The notes beneath the pieces were generated by a model. It was not told the DNA's origin and searched no databases. It saw only the letters and a list, made by a program, of their open reading frames with translations. Both the position numbers and the translations under genes were made by a program. This document shows, piece after piece, positions 60,820 through 64,000 of a stretch of 64,000 nucleotides of DNA; positions within the stretch are counted from its first letter, which is position 1, and each line of letters opens with the position of its first letter. The stretch spans positions 124,001-188,000 of the forward strand of contig JADLBC010000008.1 of NCBI GenBank assembly GCA_020847985.1, read 5' to 3'. This stretch comes from Dehalococcoidia bacterium. Its GTDB lineage: Bacteria > Chloroflexota > Dehalococcoidia > Tepidiformales > Tepidiformaceae.

Positions 60820-63800
60820 GCGAGCCCTCCCGCGCCGGCGCCCGCCGGTACGTCAGCCCCCGGTACGCCGCCGCGAACCCCGCGTCCAGGAACACCACCG
60901 CATGCGGCGACTTCGAGGCCTCGATCGCGTCGATTCGTTCGAAGGTGAGCCCCCGGCCGCCGGGCGGCTCGCTTGCCGCCAACGCCTGCACCGCGGCCGT
61001 GGCCATCTCCGCGTCATCGAAGGCCGGCAGCGTGACGGCACCCTTGCCACCGCGCTCCAGGTACAGCACCGGTTCGCCATCGACCAGCACCACGCGTGCC
61101 CCCGCCGCGCGCTGCAGCGGCCGCGTCTCGCCTTCGCGCCGTGGCCACGGGAGCGTCGCGCCGTAGGGGTTCGCCGGGTCCGTCGCGCTGAGCACAAACA
61201 CGCGCGCCTCCTCCGGCCGTTCCCGTTCGGCGCGCAGCCGTTCCACCGCCGCCGGCAACGCGAACTGCGCGCCGCCCAATCCTTCGATGAAGTAGCCGCG
61301 GCGGATGCGCCCGCCCTCCTCCATCGCCTTCAGCACCGGGTACACCGCCGCGAATCCGCCGCTGACGCCCTCGGCCGCCGCCGTCTCGCGAGTGACGACC
61401 CCATACCGTTCCAGCAGCGCCATCGCGATGGCGTGCGCGCGCGCCGTGCCCGATTCGCCGCCCGCGGCCCCGGTGAGCGACCAGCGCCCGGCGGCCTCCG
61501 GCGGCACCAGCGATGCCCGGCTGCGCGGCGCCGCCGGCGGCCCGCCCTTCCGCGGATGCGCCAGCGCGCGTACCGCCGAGAACGTGTCGTTCGTCACCCG
61601 GCCGTCCCATGCCAACTCCCACAGCGCTTCCAGCACCTCGTTCGGGTGCGAACCGGTCCCGCGCGCGATCTCCGCGAAGAACGAAGCCCCCTGCGCGGCC
61701 AGGTGCTCGACGATCGTCGACTCCAGCGCCGAGAGATCGCGCGGCTCCGCCCCCGGCAGGTCGAACAGCCGCTCCCGCCGGTAGATCGCGATCCTGCCAT
61801 CGTCGCGGCCCAGGCTGCCCCGGCCGACCCATGCCACTTCGCCAGCGGCGCCCAACTCGTCGAGGTATCGCGGCTGGTAGTTCGCTACCCGCGCCGGCAA
61901 AACCTCCCGTTCGATGACCGAAGCCGGCAGCGGCAGCCCTTCCAGCTGGAGGAGCACGTCGCGCACGCGGCCGGACCCGCCGTGCGCGTTCCCGAGACCC
62001 TGCCAGCCCGCGAGGAAGCGCGCGAACGCCGCCGGCGGCACCGGCTCCACCTCCTTGCGCAGCTTCGCCAGCGAACGCCGCCGCAACCCGCGCAGGACCT
62101 CCGGGTCGCACCATTCGCGTTCGTTCCCACCGGGCCGGAAGTCGCCGTGGAGCAGCGTCCCCGCCGCCACCATCCCCTCCAACGCGGACCGCACCAGCGA
62201 TTCCGGCAGCGCCCAGCGGCTCGCCGGCGCGGCTGCCACGAACGGTGAGTGCGTCCGTGCGTACCGCGCCAGCAATCCCTCAAGCGGCCGTTCGGTGCGC
62301 TTCAGGAATGCCTCGGGCACGCCCAATGGTGTCGCCACGCCCAGCGCGTCCCGGTAGCGGCCCGCGTCCTCGATAGGGATCCACCGTTCCTCCCCGGCGA
62401 TGCGCACCCGGCAGGCGCGGTGGCTCGCCTCAAGCAGCGCCAGCCACTCCCGCGCGCGTTCGGGCTCGCGGCTCCGCGCCGCTACCTCGTCCGCACCCAG
62501 GTCGCCGATGCGCCGGAGGAGGTCCTGCAACTGGTCCTCGTTGCGAACCTTCCGCTGCCCCGTCAGCGCCTGCAGCTCCAGCTCCAGGTCCGTGACCGCG
62601 CCCGGGTCCAACAGTTCCCGCAGTTCGTCCTCGCCGAGCAGGTCGCGCAGCAGGTTCCGGTCGAGCGTCAGCGCCTGTGCGCGCCGTTCGGCCAGCGGCG
62701 CGTCCCCTTCGTACATGTATGCCGCGACATAATCGAACAGCAGCCCGCGCGCGAACGGCGATGCTTCCTGCAACTCGACCGAGTGCACCCGCACCTGCCG
62801 CGCCCGCACCTGCGCGAGCACCTCCACCAGGCCGGGCAGGTCGAACACATCGCGCAGGCACTCGCGGTACGTCTCCAGGATGATCGGGAACGAACCGTAC
62901 CGCGCCGCCACCGCCATCAGGCTCGCCGAACGCTGACGCTGCAGCCATAGCGGCATCCGCGCGCCCGGCCGCCTCCGCGGCAAGAGCAGCGCCCTGCCCG
63001 CGTTTTCCCGGAAGTGCGCCGCGAACAACGCCGTATCAGCCAGCCGCCCGATGATCAGCTCCTCGACCTCCTCCGGCGTGGGGAACAGGAGGTCGTCCCC
63101 CGGCGGCTCATCGCCCCCCGCGAACCGGATCGCGATGCCGTCGTCGCTCCAGAGCGTCTGCACATCGAACCCCGTTCGTTCCACCAGCACCGACTCGATC
63201 GCCTGCGCCCACGGCGCGTGTATCCGCCCACCGAACGGCGTCAGGATGACCGTGCGCCAGTCCCCCAGTTCGTCCCGGTACCGTTCGACGACGATCGTGC
63301 GGTCGGTCGGCAGCGCTCCCGCAGCTTCCTTTTCCTCGGCCACGTAATCGATCAGGTTCTTCGCCGCGAGCGCATCGAGCGCGTGCTCATCCGCCAGCAT
63401 CCTCGCCGCCGCCGCATCGTCCCGCATGCCGTCGAGCTTCCGCGTGAACTCGCCGATCGCCCGCCCGAATTCGAGTGGCCGCCCAACGCCGTCACCCTTC
63501 CAGAACGGCATCTTCCCCGGTTCGCCGGGCGCCGGCGAGACAATCACCTGGTCCCGCGTGATCTGCTCGATGCGCCACGTCGTCGCCCCGAGCAGGAACG
63601 TCTCCCCGGGGCGGCTCTCGTAGACCATCTCCTCGTCCAGCTCGCCCACGCGGGGGCCGCCTTCGCCGAGGAACACGCCGTAGAGCCCACGGTCCGGGAT
63701 GGTCCCCGCGTTCACGACCGCGATCGTGCGGGCATCCCGCCGCGACGACAGCACGTTCGTCGTCCGGTCCCAGAGGATGCGCGGGCGCAAGTCCGCGAAC

Positions 63801-64000
63801 TCATCCGACGGGTACTGCCCCGCGAGCATCCCGAGCACGCTCTCCAGCACGTCGCGGCTCAGGTCGGCGAAGGTGTACGTCCGCCGTACGACCTTCTCCA
63901 GTTCCTCCACTGTCCAGTCGTCGGCCGCGCACATCGCCACGATCTGCTGCGCGAGCACGTCCAGCGGGTTCTTCGGCACCTCCGTGCGTTCGATGAGCCC
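60803..64000 (-). CDS. lhr: Lhr-type large helicase, C-terminal part (cut by window edge)
   Basis: 1065 codons visible; the reading frame stays open to base 64000, so the 5' end, with the DEAD helicase core, lies outside. The visible part starts just after the core: RTEVPKNPLDVLAQQIVAM (VPKNPLDVLAQQ is an Lhr marker), then the winged-helix and beta-barrel domains, and a long C-terminal region (LGGAQFALPAAVERLR, ATDPANPYG) typical of full-length Lhr. Lhr is a 3'-to-5' DNA helicase for repair of interstrand crosslinks. An apparent GTG start at 63979 is internal. Confidence 0.9.
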   Translation of the reverse strand, partial: GLIERTEVPKNPLDVLAQQIVAMCAADDWTVEELEKVVRRTYTFADLSRDVLESVLGMLAGQYPSDEFADLRPRILWDRTTNVLSSRRDARTIAVVNAGTIPDRGLYGVFLGEGGPRVGELDEEMVYESRPGETFLLGATTWRIEQITRDQVIVSPAPGEPGKMPFWKGDGVGRPLEFGRAIGEFTRKLDGMRDDAAAARMLADEHALDALAAKNLIDYVAEEKEAAGALPTDRTIVVERYRDELGDWRTVILTPFGGRIHAPWAQAIESVLVERTGFDVQTLWSDDGIAIRFAGGDEPPGDDLLFPTPEEVEELIIGRLADTALFAAHFRENAGRALLLPRRRPGARMPLWLQRQRSASLMAVAARYGSFPIILETYRECLRDVFDLPGLVEVLAQVRARQVRVHSVELQEASPFARGLLFDYVAAYMYEGDAPLAERRAQALTLDRNLLRDLLGEDELRELLDPGAVTDLELELQALTGQRKVRNEDQLQDLLRRIGDLGADEVAARSREPERAREWLALLEASHRACRVRIAGEERWIPIEDAGRYRDALGVATPLGVPEAFLKRTERPLEGLLARYARTHSPFVAAAPASRWALPESLVRSALEGMVAAGTLLHGDFRPGGNEREWCDPEVLRGLRRRSLAKLRKEVEPVPPAAFARFLAGWQGLGNAHGGSGRVRDVLLQLEGLPLPASVIEREVLPARVANYQPRYLDELGAAGEVAWVGRGSLGRDDGRIAIYRRERLFDLPGAEPRDLSALESTIVEHLAAQGASFFAEIARGTGSHPNEVLEALWELAWDGRVTNDTFSAVRALAHPRKGGPPAAPRSRASLVPPEAAGRWSLTGAAGGESGTARAHAIAMALLERYGVVTRETAAAEGVSGGFAAVYPVLKAMEEGGRIRRGYFIEGLGGAQFALPAAVERLRAERERPEEARVFVLSATDPANPYGATLPWPRREGETRPLQRAAGARVVLVDGEPVLYLERGGKGAVTLPAFDDAEMATAAVQALAASEPPGGRGLTFERIDAIEASKSPHAVVFLDAGFAAAYRGLTYRRAPAREGSLARGR

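Noticed and set aside
63979-64000. GTG at 63979 as the start of the last gene
   Set aside because: Seven more codons (G-L-I-E-R-T-E) continue in frame to the window end and join smoothly to VPKNPLDVLAQQ, so the gene runs out of the window.

Overview
The window is 64 kb of GC-rich, tightly packed bacterial chromosome with about 67 protein genes and two tRNA genes (elongator tRNA-Met and tRNA-Gln). I see no rRNA, CRISPR array, prophage or intact insertion sequence. Several traits point to a Chloroflexota bacterium, most likely of the Dehalococcoidia/Tepidiformia type: many F420/flavin luciferase-like enzymes and CaiB-type CoA-transferases, RNase Y beside YmdB, secreted proteins with Thr-Pro-Arg linkers, and an actinobacterial-like MPEGD-type Nei beside Lhr. 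Several genes have a TANNNT -10 box only 6-9 nt before the start codon and no Shine-Dalgarno, as expected for leaderless mRNAs. The taxonomic call is an inference from gene content only.

Layout. 1-12 kb is housekeeping: a secreted repeat protein, an LLM oxidoreductase, a leftward fabZ-PHP-ymdB-rny block, recX-recA with a LexA-like box, a CaiB enzyme, then mtaB-amaP-scpB-DUF503. 12-20 kb has a large TIG-repeat surface protein, an otsA-otsB trehalose operon, a B-box-like membrane protein, a stand-alone Lrp ligand domain and a RecB/RNase-H-like double nuclease. 20-28 kb holds an enoyl-CoA hydratase, an ArsR-MMPL unit with a clear palindromic operator, and a cluster resembling reactive-sulfur/thiol stress genes (DUF2892, MBL-rhodanese, DUF302, DUF4405, OsmC), with a CsoR/CstR-like operator.

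28-37.6 kb and 48-56.7 kb carry acyl-CoA and lipid catabolism genes: three two-gene MaoC hot-dog pairs, two CaiB enzymes, an SDR, a cysteine-less thiolase homologue paired with a DUF35 protein (possible aldolase), a TetR regulator and alpha/beta hydrolases. 38.5-41.7 kb is the most unusual part. It has a membrane-anchored RNase A-fold (CdiA-CT type) toxin-like protein with a CdiI-type immunity gene, a CPT-like kinase, and a CLC-F fluoride antiporter controlled by a fluoride riboswitch with a visible SD-sequestering hairpin.

42-43.3 kb is an AT-richer patch coding for a cysteine-repeat protein that runs into tRNA-Met. 43.4-48.1 kb is a leftward operon of an SbcD-like nuclease, a second calcineurin-like phosphoesterase and an SbcC/Rad50 ATPase. 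The right end holds a degenerate glutamyl-tRNA-reductase-like protein, a TauE/SafE permease, a leaderless MerR gene, moaA, glyA, a 69-nt structured inverted repeat, tRNA-Gln, another LLM oxidoreductase, and an overlapping lhr-nei pair cut by the window edge.
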